A stretch of DNA of 64,000 nt from Lysobacterales bacterium (GTDB lineage Bacteria > Pseudomonadota > Gammaproteobacteria > Xanthomonadales > Xanthomonadaceae): contig JAFLDZ010000004.1 in the NCBI GenBank assembly GCA_017302135.1, positions 124,001 to 188,000 on the forward strand. The letters run 5' to 3'. The position numbers and the translations under genes were made by a program. Below are positions 30,059-38,198 of this stretch, piece by piece (position 1 is the stretch's first letter; the number at the start of each line of letters is the position of its first letter). The notes below the pieces were generated by a model. The model searched no databases, was not told the DNA's origin, and was given only the letters and a program-made list of their open reading frames with translations.

Positions 30059-30095
30059 GCGATGCGCACGGCCTTCCTGCGGTGCGCATCGCTTT
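30059..30095 (+). terminator. Hairpin after the first GYYGSA gene
   Basis: A perfect 11-bp inverted repeat (gcgatgcgcac / gtgcgcatcgc) with a 12-base loop begins 6 bases after the stop and is followed by ttt. The T-run is short, so it may only attenuate transcription into the second paralogue. Confidence 0.55.
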
Positions 30096-30207
30096 CGCGT
30101 GCCAGCACTTTCGTGATCCGCCACCTTCGCACCCCGCCACCTTCGCAATCCGGCGCCGCCGGGTTCGTCGGGCGGACCGACATCCATCTCACAGGAGTGA
30201 TCGTTCC

Positions 30208-30639
30208 ATGAACATGATTCGTAAAACCTGTATCGCCATGGCGCTTTTGATCGGCGTCTCCGCTGCTGCCGATGCGCGCCCACCCGCACCTTGGGGCGGC
30301 GGCTATTACGGCAGTGCCTGGTACAGCAGTGGCCAGGGTTCGGTCATCGCCGGTGCTTCGACCTGGGCCGAATGCAATTTGCAGCTTCAGGATGCCATCG
30401 GCCGTGCGTTGGGTTGGGGCTGGAGCGTGGTGAGCTATGTACCCTGCCACTATCAGGCGCCGTTCCAGTATGCCCCGGCACCGGAAGACGGTGTCGAGAT
30501 CGTGGCGGGATCTTCAGGGGAATCGGCCGGCGTGGTCCGGGTGATCACCGATGAGATCGTGCGGGTGCGCACTCAATACCGCGCCGACGAATTCGAGGCC
30601 TCGATGCGCACGGTCTACCAGGCTGCCAGCGGCAAGTAG
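30208..30639 (+). CDS. Small secreted GYYGSA protein (tandem paralogue 2)
   Basis: A 143-residue protein with a signal peptide (MNMIRKTCIAMALLIGVSAA, cleavage near ADARP). It has acaggag upstream of the ATG at 30208. The mature part repeats the preceding gene's pattern: GYYGSAWYSSGQGSVIAGA, STWAECNLQLQDAIGRAL, a cysteine in YVPCHYQ and the C-terminal helix IVRVRTQYRADEFEASMRTV. The loop before the helix (APAPEDGVEIVAG) differs from copy 1. It arose by tandem duplication; the function is unknown. Confidence 0.75.
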   Translation: MNMIRKTCIAMALLIGVSAAADARPPAPWGGGYYGSAWYSSGQGSVIAGASTWAECNLQLQDAIGRALGWGWSVVSYVPCHYQAPFQYAPAPEDGVEIVAGSSGESAGVVRVITDEIVRVRTQYRADEFEASMRTVYQAASGK

Positions 30640-31025
30640 GTCGCTGACAGGACAGTTCGTCGTCCCCGCGTACAACGGCGCGGGACGCTGCCTTTGCAAG
30701 GGCCCAAGGACGGGCCGACTTCAGCGCGACATCACCGCCGACGCTGCCCGGCCCTGGTGCCGAACTCCGATCAGCGGAGGCGTCTCATTCGCACGGCAGC
30801 CGCCGAGGAGGGCGGGTATCGGCTGCACAACTGTATATCGAGGCCGATGACGATGCTCAACGGCCGCTGCGATGTCCCAATGAGTCGACCTCCGGCCCCG
30901 TTCGCCTGAAAAAGCCGCCAAAGTCGCATCAGTTCCCGAAATTTATGAGACGATAATCTCGCTATATGGAAAGCCAATGGCTTGATCGTTTTTTTCGATG
31001 CCGGGTGTGTCTAGCGAGGTAATGC
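30640..31025. other. Intergenic region without a supported gene
   Basis: These 386 bases hold no frame with coding character. The last 80 bases before the next gene are AT-richer and include gagacgataatctcg (30948-30962), a small dyad containing a GATAAT that could serve as a -10 box, but no matching -35 box is evident. Confidence 0.4.
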
Positions 31026-31661
31026 GTGGTCGATCTAGGAGAGTTGTGCGGCGCGCTGAAGTCAGCGATGGCCGAAGGCGGTGGGCACAAAGTGTTTTTC
31101 TACGCCGCAGGAAAAAATGGAGCAGGGCTCAGACACGGTTTCATCGCGATCGTCGATCCGCAGACCTGTCAACTGAATTTCGAGCAATTGGACAACGATC
31201 ATGCGCTGATCGAAATCCCTCAATTGAATTTCATCAAGGTCCAGGCCTTGCCGATGATCGGGCAGAACCCGGCCACAGGCACCAACCCCACGCTGGACAC
31301 GCAGCATGTCCTGAACATGTTCGATCCCAAGATGCACGCCGCATCGAGCGCCGCGGCGCAGGCATCTCCGACGCCGCAGAATCGAATCCCGCCAGCCGCC
31401 CCGCCGCAAACGGCGCCTGTGCATGAGACTCCGGCCACCCACAAGTTGCCGTATACCCGCCTGAAAGAAGACGCGACCGCATTGCTGCAGACCTACTACG
31501 GCAATTCCGCGCCGCAGAAAATCGCGGACGTCGAGGTCAGATTTTCGCCGGTGACGCAGCCCGCCGAATTCCTGGATGCCTGCCGGCAATTGACGGCGGT
31601 ACTGGTCGGTACGCCGAAGGCCAATGACGTGTTCAAGGCATTGTTCGAAAAGCTGGATTGA
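31026..31661 (+). CDS. Two-part cytoplasmic protein of unknown function
   Basis: A 211-residue protein beginning at a GTG (31026; MVDLGELCGALKSAMAEGGG). No signal peptide. Residues 1-90 look like a small alpha/beta domain (HKVFFYAAGKNGAGLRHGFI, LNFEQLDNDHALIEIPQ). A Pro/Ala/Thr-rich linker spans about 105-145 and a helical C-terminal domain follows (LKEDATALLQTYYGNSAPQK, PAEFLDACRQLTAVLVG). It is 110 bp upstream of a membrane protein gene on the same strand and probably co-transcribed. The architecture of small domain, linker and helical domain resembles roadblock-like regulators, but I cannot name a family. Confidence 0.65.
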   Translation: MVDLGELCGALKSAMAEGGGHKVFFYAAGKNGAGLRHGFIAIVDPQTCQLNFEQLDNDHALIEIPQLNFIKVQALPMIGQNPATGTNPTLDTQHVLNMFDPKMHAASSAAAQASPTPQNRIPPAAPPQTAPVHETPATHKLPYTRLKEDATALLQTYYGNSAPQKIADVEVRFSPVTQPAEFLDACRQLTAVLVGTPKANDVFKALFEKLD

Positions 31662-31771
31662 GAAAACAGGATTGAGCTGCAGTTCCGGGGAGCGGACTGC
31701 GGTGTGCGCGTGTCCGGGATCGCCGCTATGTGCGGCTTTCCCGAATCCATTCATTCAAAGGGGGATGTCAA

Positions 31772-32530
31772 ATGACGGCAATACAACGCTTCATCGCTGC
31801 GATCTGGGTGCTTTCGACGCTGTTGATGGTGGTGCTTGCGATGGCAGGCGTGGACGAGGTGGTCCGGCTTTATTACTCGAATGCACTGCAACTGTTGTCC
31901 AGCATCGGTTGCGGCCTGATCTGCCTGACCGTGATGGACGCATTTCCGGTGGGCAGCCCGCTGCGCAACGCATGGCGCCTGATCGGCGCCGGCGTGATCG
32001 CGTGGGGAATCGGCGCGATGATCTTCGCGGGCTATCCGCTGATGAACAACGGCGAAGACACGCCGTACCCGTATTACGCGGATATCGGATATCTGCTGAC
32101 CAGCCCGCTGATCGCGATGGGCCTGCTGGTATTCAAGCGCGGCGCCGGCCTCGTCGCACCGCTCTGGGGCAAGGTGTTGGCGGTGGTGGTGTTTCTGATC
32201 AGCATCTACTGGGGTTATTACGCCAACAACGAAGGCTTGACCGGGCAAGGCTGGGCCATGGCGCTCAGCTCGATCTGCTACATGCTGTTCGACCCGATCC
32301 TGATGGCGATCACCGTGCTCACGGCGACATCGTTCACCGGCGGCATCGTGGCCGAAACCTGGTGGAAGGCCGTGCTGGGCGTTGCGCTGTATTTCTTCGC
32401 GAACCAGGCCTTCACCTACCTCAACCTCATCGACGACTACACGACCGGCTCGTGGATCGACATGGGATGGATGCTCGGCTTCGGGATGATCGCCTGGGCG
32501 GCGATGACCGCTCGCAGGATGATGCTGTGA
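31772..32530 (+). CDS. Multi-pass inner-membrane protein (sensor-like domain)
   Basis: A 252-residue protein with about seven hydrophobic segments. The ATG at 31772 is chosen because aagggggat lies 8 bases upstream. The loop with PYPYYADIGYLLTSPLIAMG resembles the P-x-x-x-ADxxYLxxxPL motif found in seven-helix N-terminal sensor modules of bacterial GGDEF and histidine-kinase proteins; here the module stands alone with no output domain. It follows the cytoplasmic protein at 31026 and could act with it. The function is unproven. Confidence 0.65.
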   Translation: MTAIQRFIAAIWVLSTLLMVVLAMAGVDEVVRLYYSNALQLLSSIGCGLICLTVMDAFPVGSPLRNAWRLIGAGVIAWGIGAMIFAGYPLMNNGEDTPYPYYADIGYLLTSPLIAMGLLVFKRGAGLVAPLWGKVLAVVVFLISIYWGYYANNEGLTGQGWAMALSSICYMLFDPILMAITVLTATSFTGGIVAETWWKAVLGVALYFFANQAFTYLNLIDDYTTGSWIDMGWMLGFGMIAWAAMTARRMML

Positions 32531-32564
32531 TCGCTGCAGTCTGAAATCCGCCTCCGAATCTTGT

Positions 32565-32589
32565 GCAGGGCGGGTTACGCTCGCCCTGC
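32565..32589. repeat. REP-like hairpin after the membrane protein gene
   Basis: The arms gcagggcg and cgccctgc enclose ggttacgct. The sequence resembles the GGGTTACGC-type intergenic hairpins found in many high-GC genomes. It lies between the membrane protein and the second TPR-PAS gene and may end the upstream transcript. Confidence 0.5.
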
Positions 32590-32713
32590 CGGCTTGCGTA
32601 CGTCTGTCTACCCTATCCCGCTCGCTGGGATCCGGCATATGCTGATCGAAGAGGTAAGGAAGCGCTGGCACCGGACCGAAGGAACGAGCAGGTCACTTGC
32701 AAGGGGGCGTTGT

Positions 32714-34837
32714 TTGAGAAAGCGGTGCAAGCCCGAATTCCGGATATGCCTCGCCTTGATGGCAGTGGCGACGTTCTGCGTGGCCACGACGGCGATGGCC
32801 GGGCCGGTGCCGGCTTGCGCGGTTGTCGATCGCAGTGCGCTGACGGACCCGGCGACGTGCCAACTGCGTTTCGCGTCGGCAGCGACCGAAACGCTCTACG
32901 CAGCGGCGGACGCACAGATGAAGGCCGGGCGCTTCGGCGAGGCTGAAGCAGCGCTCGGCTGCGCTGCGACGCGGATCAAGAACGACCAGGATCTCGCAGG
33001 GCATTACGAATGGGTTCGTCGGCGCGGCGTCCTCGCGTACCGCATGGAGCATATCGAAGATGCGCTCGGGCACTTCGACTGCGCTTTGAAGATCGCCGAG
33101 GACCGCAAGGACCGTACGGCGATCGCCAAACAGCTGAAGAACAAGGGCAGCGCCCTGCGGCGACTCGGCAAGTACAACGATGCCCTGCTTGCGCTTGAGC
33201 GCAGCCTGCGGATGCAGCGGGAAGATGGCGACCCCGCCACAGGCGCTGTGCTCAACAATATCGCCGATATCTATCGCGATCTCAGCGAGCCGCAACTCGC
33301 GGAGCGGTACTATCGCGATGCGATGGACGTCTTCGGCCAGCAAGGCGATGCCGTTGAAGAAGCCCATGTGCGCGATAGTCTCAGCCTGCTGGCTTTGGAG
33401 CGCGGAGAGACCGCGACCGCGACCCGCCAGCTTGAAGAGTCATTGCAGGCTTATCGACAAGCAGCGAATTCGGAATACCAACTGCGGATCTACACGCTGC
33501 TGATACGCGCGGCCATCGCCGAAGGCGATGTCGAACGAGCGAGGCGCTACAGCGCCGACGGCCGGGCGCTGGTCGATGCGCACCGACTTCCCGTCCACGA
33601 CGAGTTCCGATTGGAGTCTGCGCGTGTAGACCGCATCAGCGGGCGCATCGAGCCTGCGCTGGTCAAACTGCGCGCAGCTCTTGCGCATGTGCCTGAAAGC
33701 AATGCCAATCACGCGGCGTTGTTGAACGAAATGGCGAACACGTATGAGCAGAGCGGACAGTACAGCGACGCCTTGACGATGCTGCGGCAGGCGCATGATG
33801 CCGAGAAGGGCGTAGCGCTCGCGAAGAACAATCGCCAACTCGCCTGGTTGCGCACGCGCTTCGAAACCGCAGAACGCGACCGCACCATCGCCACGTTGCG
33901 TCAGCGGACTCTTGTGCTGTGGCTGATCGTGTTGTCCACGTTGTTTGCGTTGCTCGGCATATCGATGCTGTTCCTGCGCCGGCAGCAGCGCACGCGCTTG
34001 GTCGAGGCCGCGAACCGCGTGCGCTATGAGGAAATGCTTGCGCGCTACCAGCGCGAGGCCGATGCGCTCAGCGGCGATCGCGATCTGCTGCAGGTGTTGC
34101 TGGACAGCCGCAGCGAAGCACTGTGCCTGCTCGATGCCGACGGTCGAGTGCTCGCGGTCAATCGCGCAGCACGACCGCTGCTTGGCCCCGGGCGAGAAAA
34201 GCTCTCAGGCAGTCCGTTGTCGGACGCGCTGTCCGCTGACGATGCCGTCGCACTGGCAGCGGCGCTTGAACGCATGGAGGATGCATCGGCGCAGATGTTG
34301 ACGTTCGCCGCCAGCGAAGGTCGGCCTGCGTTGCGCGCCCAGCTCTCGCAATGGGAGCAGGGCGATGGCCTGGTGGTGATGCTGCTGGAAGTGCAGACGG
34401 CCGCTGCTGTCGCCGATACCATCGATATTCCCGCCGTGGTTCCGGAAGACTTGGCTTCGGAGGAAACCGTTTCTCCGGCGCCTGACGCGTCTTCGGTCGA
34501 TGACGCGGATGCGCGCGCCGGTTTCCGCCGCGTGCTGGTCGAACTGATGCTGGCGGCGATCGAAGCCTGGGAGCGCAGCACCGGGAAGAACCGCATCGAA
34601 CTGGCCGAACGCAGTCGGATCTGGTGCATCAACATCGACGATGGCCGCCTGCGCGCGCGCGCGATGGAGCGCTATCTCAGCCTCTCGAAACTGCCGCAGA
34701 ACCCTCGCTGGCGCGATGTGCTGCGTTCGGCGTACTACGTCATGGGCCAATGCCAGCTCGACCCGCCGGTGCGCGATGAATTGCAGCGCCGGGTGGATGC
34801 GGTGCTCGCATACACCCGGCGCAATGCGTTGGTGTGA
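32714..34837 (+). CDS. TPR-transmembrane-PAS-like regulatory protein (copy 2)
   Basis: Paralogue of the protein at 26482-28650, similar along its whole length. The TTG at 32714 is preferred because AAGGGGG lies 6 bases upstream and it gives a proper signal peptide (MRKRCKPEFRICLALMAVAT through TTAMAGP); an in-frame ATG at 32639 would add 25 residues. The 707-residue protein has TPR-like repeats at about 60-375, a membrane helix near 400-421, a PAS-like domain at about 457-570 (EALCLLDADGRVLAVNRAAR) and the conserved C-terminal domain (SRIWCINIDDGRLRARAMER, LPQNPRWRDVLRSAYYVM). It converges on the secreted-protein gene at 34896. Confidence 0.78.
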   Translation: MRKRCKPEFRICLALMAVATFCVATTAMAGPVPACAVVDRSALTDPATCQLRFASAATETLYAAADAQMKAGRFGEAEAALGCAATRIKNDQDLAGHYEWVRRRGVLAYRMEHIEDALGHFDCALKIAEDRKDRTAIAKQLKNKGSALRRLGKYNDALLALERSLRMQREDGDPATGAVLNNIADIYRDLSEPQLAERYYRDAMDVFGQQGDAVEEAHVRDSLSLLALERGETATATRQLEESLQAYRQAANSEYQLRIYTLLIRAAIAEGDVERARRYSADGRALVDAHRLPVHDEFRLESARVDRISGRIEPALVKLRAALAHVPESNANHAALLNEMANTYEQSGQYSDALTMLRQAHDAEKGVALAKNNRQLAWLRTRFETAERDRTIATLRQRTLVLWLIVLSTLFALLGISMLFLRRQQRTRLVEAANRVRYEEMLARYQREADALSGDRDLLQVLLDSRSEALCLLDADGRVLAVNRAARPLLGPGREKLSGSPLSDALSADDAVALAAALERMEDASAQMLTFAASEGRPALRAQLSQWEQGDGLVVMLLEVQTAAAVADTIDIPAVVPEDLASEETVSPAPDASSVDDADARAGFRRVLVELMLAAIEAWERSTGKNRIELAERSRIWCINIDDGRLRARAMERYLSLSKLPQNPRWRDVLRSAYYVMGQCQLDPPVRDELQRRVDAVLAYTRRNALV

Positions 34838-34895
34838 AATTCGCCGAAACGTCATGCAGTGAAATAAATGTGCGGCGAACCGTGTTCCTTTGAAA

Positions 34896-35540
34896 TCAGC
34901 GCGGCGGTGGTGTCGTTTCCTTTCCTTCCACAGGCCTCGGCAACTGGATCTGGCTCCTTGGAATGGCCGTCGCAGTGCCTACCGATCTGATGCTCGAACA
35001 GACATAACAATTGCCTTCCAGGACGATATCGCTCTCGGCGAGACTCAAGTTGGCAACGGGTTGATACATAGCGTGATGATTCAGCGTGTCGTTGAATCCG
35101 CTATAGCTGTTGTCTGCCTTGAAATAGGCGTTTCCGTTGCTGGCCTCCGGGCTGTTGCACTGCTGGTAAGCCGCCAGGGCCGCATAGTGCCAATCGTCGA
35201 CGATGCCGCACCAAGGCTCGATGTGGCTTTCATCGTTCGGAACGATGGATTTCTGGGTCCTGACTGGCGTTGCGTTGATGACGGCGATCAGCTGCGCCAG
35301 GTCTGCCCGCTTGGTTCTGGCTCTGGCATTGGCCGTGCCGCGCGGGGGGTGTTCGGCGAAACGGTGCGACTGTTTGAACGTATTCAACTCGCCGGCCGTG
35401 ATCTGGAACCTGCCTACGACAACGCGTTTGGCGCCAGCAGCCTTGCATGAGGTCGGCTCGAACGGGGAGTCGGCCCATGCGGGAGTCGCGATGCCAAGCA
35501 ACAAGGCGAGCGAAAGCAAACAGCGGAAAGGAGTAACCAT
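34896..35540 (-). CDS. Secreted Cys-containing CGIVDDW protein (copy 2)
   Basis: A 214-residue protein with a signal peptide (MVTPFRCLLSLALLLGIATP through AWADS). It aligns with the protein at 28802-29293: an early Cys, VVVGRFQITAGELNTFK followed by HPP, WCGIVDDWHYAALAAYQQC and GNCYVCSSI near the end. It differs by an inserted Arg/Ala-rich stretch of about 40 residues before CGIVDDW and a Pro-rich tail ending TTPPPR. The gene converges on TPR-PAS copy 2 across 58 bp, the same orientation as in copy 1, and has the bipartite motif upstream. Confidence 0.75.
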   Translation of the reverse strand: MVTPFRCLLSLALLLGIATPAWADSPFEPTSCKAAGAKRVVVGRFQITAGELNTFKQSHRFAEHPPRGTANARARTKRADLAQLIAVINATPVRTQKSIVPNDESHIEPWCGIVDDWHYAALAAYQQCNSPEASNGNAYFKADNSYSGFNDTLNHHAMYQPVANLSLAESDIVLEGNCYVCSSIRSVGTATAIPRSQIQLPRPVEGKETTPPPR

Positions 35541-35569
35541 GTTCGGAATTCCTGGGGTTCGGGACAGAC

Positions 35570-35625
35570 CCAGTCTAGGCGCGCCCCACAGAGAACAGCC
35601 AGCGTCTTACCGGGAACAAAACGGG
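35570..35625 (-). promoter_or_regulatory. Bipartite upstream motif, copy 3 (secreted protein at 34896-35540)
   Basis: On the minus strand CCCGTTTTGTTCCCGG (35625-35610) is followed after 29 bases by GCCTAGACTGG (35580-35570), which begins exactly 40 bases before the ATG, as in copy 1. A weaker fourth candidate (CCCATTCGTTCCCGA, 28 bases, GCATACGGTG) precedes the gene at 35886 on the plus strand (about 35750-35802). Confidence 0.55.
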
Positions 35626-35882
35626 CATGAAGCCGCGCAAACCATTGATGCGATTGCAGAGGCCGTCGATGCGGTCGATGGATAGGGTGCCGCCGCGCAG
35701 GCGCATGCGGTCTCTGCACAGCGAGTCGTCGATTCGTTCCTGGCCGTTACCCATTCGTTCCCGACTCGATCCTTACCCCGCAGCGACCCGACGCATACGG
35801 TGACGCCACCGGATCGTGCTGCTTATCGCCGCCCGCCCCGGCCTACCCATACGCCGCAATCGCGGCACCGTCAGGAGAAGTC
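35626..35882. other. Spacer between divergent secreted-protein genes
   Basis: About 260 bases without a credible gene. Apart from the weak fourth copy of the bipartite motif on the plus strand near 35750-35802, I see nothing more. Confidence 0.4.
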
Positions 35883-35885
35883 GTG

Positions 35886-36608
35886 ATGACAATGCAGCCC
35901 AGCTCTTTCGTGTCCACCACCCACGCCATGTCGATTCGCCGCGCCGCGTTCGCAGCGGCATTCGGCCTCATCGCGGGTGTCGCGGCGAGCGGAGCACCGC
36001 TGGCGCAGGCGCAGGAAGCGATGCAGGCCCCGCCACGCAACATCGGCGTGCCGCCTTCCCCTGATCAGAAGATCCCGACGCTGGGCTGCTGCCGATGCCT
36101 CGGTGGGCAGAACAAACTGGACTTGAGCACCATCCCGGGCAACCCGTGGCGGGTGAATGGCCAGCCTGCTGTCGCGGTGACGACGCCGAATGCGGCCTGG
36201 GCGCCCGCCGGCCCCGCCAAGTGGGTGTCGACCAACGCCGCCGCAACCGGCGGAAACAACACGACCTATCACTACACCCTGCAGTTCAAGGTCGAGAAAT
36301 GCACCATCCCGCAGACCATCGTGTTCAAGGGCGTCTCTGCGGCAGCCGACAACTACATCAAGGTCTGGTTGACCGGCCCCAGCGGCGGCGGCCCGGTGCA
36401 GTGCACGGTGGCCGGCGGCTACTGCTTCACGCCCAGCAACAAGCTCGTCAACTTCGCGGCGTGGCCGGTCACGGTCGCTCCGGGCCTGTACACCCTGAAC
36501 GTGGACGTCACCAACATCAGCGGCCCCACCGGCATGTTCATGAATGCGGTGCTGGAAGGGCAGTGCACGAAGGAGCCGATCAAGCCGGGCAAAGGCCAGG
36601 ACATCTGA
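35886..36608 (+). CDS. Secreted protein with CCRC motif, possible beta-sandwich domain
   Basis: A 240-residue protein. Of two ATGs, the one at 35886 follows the better-spaced aggag; a downstream ATG (MSIRRAAFAAAFGLIAG) would also leave an intact signal peptide ending near AQAQ. The mature part has GCCRCLGGQNKLDLSTIPGN, then PWRVN, AKWVSTNAAATGG and a conserved Cys in QCTVAGGYC. The CCxC plus LDLST plus W pattern recalls secreted beta-sandwich modules of Proteobacteria and Planctomycetes, from memory only. The next gene carries a CCPPW motif. Confidence 0.7.
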   Translation: MTMQPSSFVSTTHAMSIRRAAFAAAFGLIAGVAASGAPLAQAQEAMQAPPRNIGVPPSPDQKIPTLGCCRCLGGQNKLDLSTIPGNPWRVNGQPAVAVTTPNAAWAPAGPAKWVSTNAAATGGNNTTYHYTLQFKVEKCTIPQTIVFKGVSAAADNYIKVWLTGPSGGGPVQCTVAGGYCFTPSNKLVNFAAWPVTVAPGLYTLNVDVTNISGPTGMFMNAVLEGQCTKEPIKPGKGQDI

Positions 36609-36621
36609 TCCGCCAATCGAT

Positions 36622-36656
36622 GAAGACGGGCGTCGTCGTTACGACGGCGTCCGTTT
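36622..36656 (+). terminator. Probable terminator after the CCRC secreted protein
   Basis: An imperfect stem (agacgg-gcgtcgtc / gacggcgtccgt) with a short loop is followed by a T-rich tail (gtttcgtttcc), 14 bases after the stop codon. Confidence 0.55.
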
Positions 36657-36760
36657 CGTTTCCAATCCACTTCTACTAATCGAAGCATGGGCGCTGCACC
36701 CGAGCATCAATCGTATGTAGCGATATCTCCCGAAATAACTCGCGCAGAGACACTGCCCGG

Positions 36761-36778
36761 GAACCGGATATTCGGTTC
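36761..36778. promoter_or_regulatory. Small dyad upstream of the DUF642-like gene
   Basis: The arms gaaccg and cggttc flank gatatt, 48 bases before the ATG, with a TATAGG (36792-36797) shortly after that could be a -10 box. An operator is possible but unsupported by a second copy. Confidence 0.3.
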
Positions 36779-36825
36779 GCCAAAAACGGTGTTATAGGCG
36801 CGCAACAACATAAAGGACTTCTCAT

Positions 36826-38115
36826 ATGACGTTCCGTATTCTCTCCACAGCGTTACTCGCCGGTGCTGTATTTGCAGCAAGCGCCAATCCTGCATTTTCC
36901 GCTAACCTGTTAGCGAATCCGGGCTTTGAAGCACCGGGAACCTCAGCGGCGACCGTCAGGAATATTGACGGTTCGGCTGCCAGCGGTGCCGGAGGATGGT
37001 TGACGACTCATCCCATGGGGTCCTTTTGTGGCGGTCAGTGTCGACCTATCGAGCTGTGGTCGAACCACTACCTCGCTCCGGCATCCCAAGGCGTCCAGAT
37101 CATGGAACTCAATTCCATCCAGCGGAATATGGTGTTTCAGAACTTTGCCATGGCTCCGGGCGATATCTTGAACTGGAGTTTTCATCATCGCGGCCGTGGC
37201 AGCGCAACGAGTCGGGATACGATGGAATTTCGCATCGGCATACCGTCTGGTTTGCCCACGGGTTCCCTGCCTGCGGATGCCTACGGTTTTTCCATTGTGC
37301 GCGTGGGTACCACCAACACCGGCGCAACCAATCCGCCTGCCGGCAGCGGTACGATCAACCCCCCGGTCGCGCTTGCGAATGGTTGGGTTCGGTATTCGGG
37401 CAGCTATCAACTTCCCACGACGGCCGCCGCAGGGAATCTCAACATCGGCTTCATCGATACCGGCACGTCGGGCGGCAGTGATATGGGGAATCTTGTCGAC
37501 GGTGTATCGGTGGAGAAAGCTCGTGAAGTGGATCCCTGTTGCCCGCCATGGAATCCGCAAACGCTGATCGATTCGCTGCAGTACGTCGGATCGGGCAGTG
37601 TCGGCGCACCTTATACGTTAAGGCTTGCGCCATCGCCGACGACGACTCAATCCATACAGCTGTACCTCAACTACATCCACTCGATCAACGCATCGTTGAC
37701 TGCCCTGCAGATTGAGTTGCAACTGTACGATCAGGGTAACGGCGCCAATCCCCTTCCGCTGGGCAACAACGGTACCGGCGTCGGGCCGGTTTCGGGCATG
37801 GGTTTCAGCGCGAACAGCACGTCCGTGAATTACCACACCAGCTACGCCACTACGTCAACGGTGTATGTGGGGACAGCGACTCCGGGGACTTCCACCACGC
37901 CTTCGTCCTATCCGATGCAAGTTGGCAAATGGTATTTGGTGAATACAGGCATGTGGACGGATACGGGAAAATTCTTCCCTGACAAGTGCGCCAACAACGA
38001 TGCCTATGTTCGGATTCAGGCGCTGCGGGGTGCAAAGATGGCAGAGGGCGGCTACGTTCTGCAGATCAGCAACGGTCGCAAAATCGTCAAGAGCGTACCG
38101 ATTCGTTCGCACTGA
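36826..38115 (+). CDS. Large secreted protein, DUF642/carbohydrate-binding-like N-terminus
   Basis: A 429-residue protein with a signal peptide (MTFRILSTALLAGAVFAASA, cleavage near AFSAN). The mature protein opens with NLLANPGFEAPG, the usual start of DUF642 and CBM-type beta-sandwich modules. GGWLTTHP, QGVQIMELNS and GSDMGNLVDGVSVE complete that domain (to about residue 230). DPCCPPWNPQTLIDSLQYVG opens a second beta-rich part. The DNA is more AT-rich than its neighbours. aaagga lies 8 bases before the ATG. An extracellular binding or surface protein is an inference; there is no clear sorting signal at the C-terminus. Confidence 0.72.
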   Translation: MTFRILSTALLAGAVFAASANPAFSANLLANPGFEAPGTSAATVRNIDGSAASGAGGWLTTHPMGSFCGGQCRPIELWSNHYLAPASQGVQIMELNSIQRNMVFQNFAMAPGDILNWSFHHRGRGSATSRDTMEFRIGIPSGLPTGSLPADAYGFSIVRVGTTNTGATNPPAGSGTINPPVALANGWVRYSGSYQLPTTAAAGNLNIGFIDTGTSGGSDMGNLVDGVSVEKAREVDPCCPPWNPQTLIDSLQYVGSGSVGAPYTLRLAPSPTTTQSIQLYLNYIHSINASLTALQIELQLYDQGNGANPLPLGNNGTGVGPVSGMGFSANSTSVNYHTSYATTSTVYVGTATPGTSTTPSSYPMQVGKWYLVNTGMWTDTGKFFPDKCANNDAYVRIQALRGAKMAEGGYVLQISNGRKIVKSVPIRSH

Positions 38116-38170
38116 GTCTCATCGCCAACGCTTCGGATATGGGTATCTCAAATGTGCTGCAGTGTCGCCA

Positions 38171-38198
38171 GACCGCCGAATCTGTTTATTCGGCGGTC
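38171..38198. terminator. Bidirectional hairpin between convergent genes
   Basis: A perfect 10-bp inverted repeat (gaccgccgaa / ttcggcggtc) with an 8-base loop overlaps the last codons of the acetyl-CoA hydrolase gene and lies 55 bases after the DUF642-like gene. There is no strong T-run on either side. Confidence 0.5.

Noticed and set aside
30694..30909. A 71-codon plus-strand frame in the spacer before 31026
   Set aside because: It has no ribosome-binding site, no signal or domain and irregular composition.
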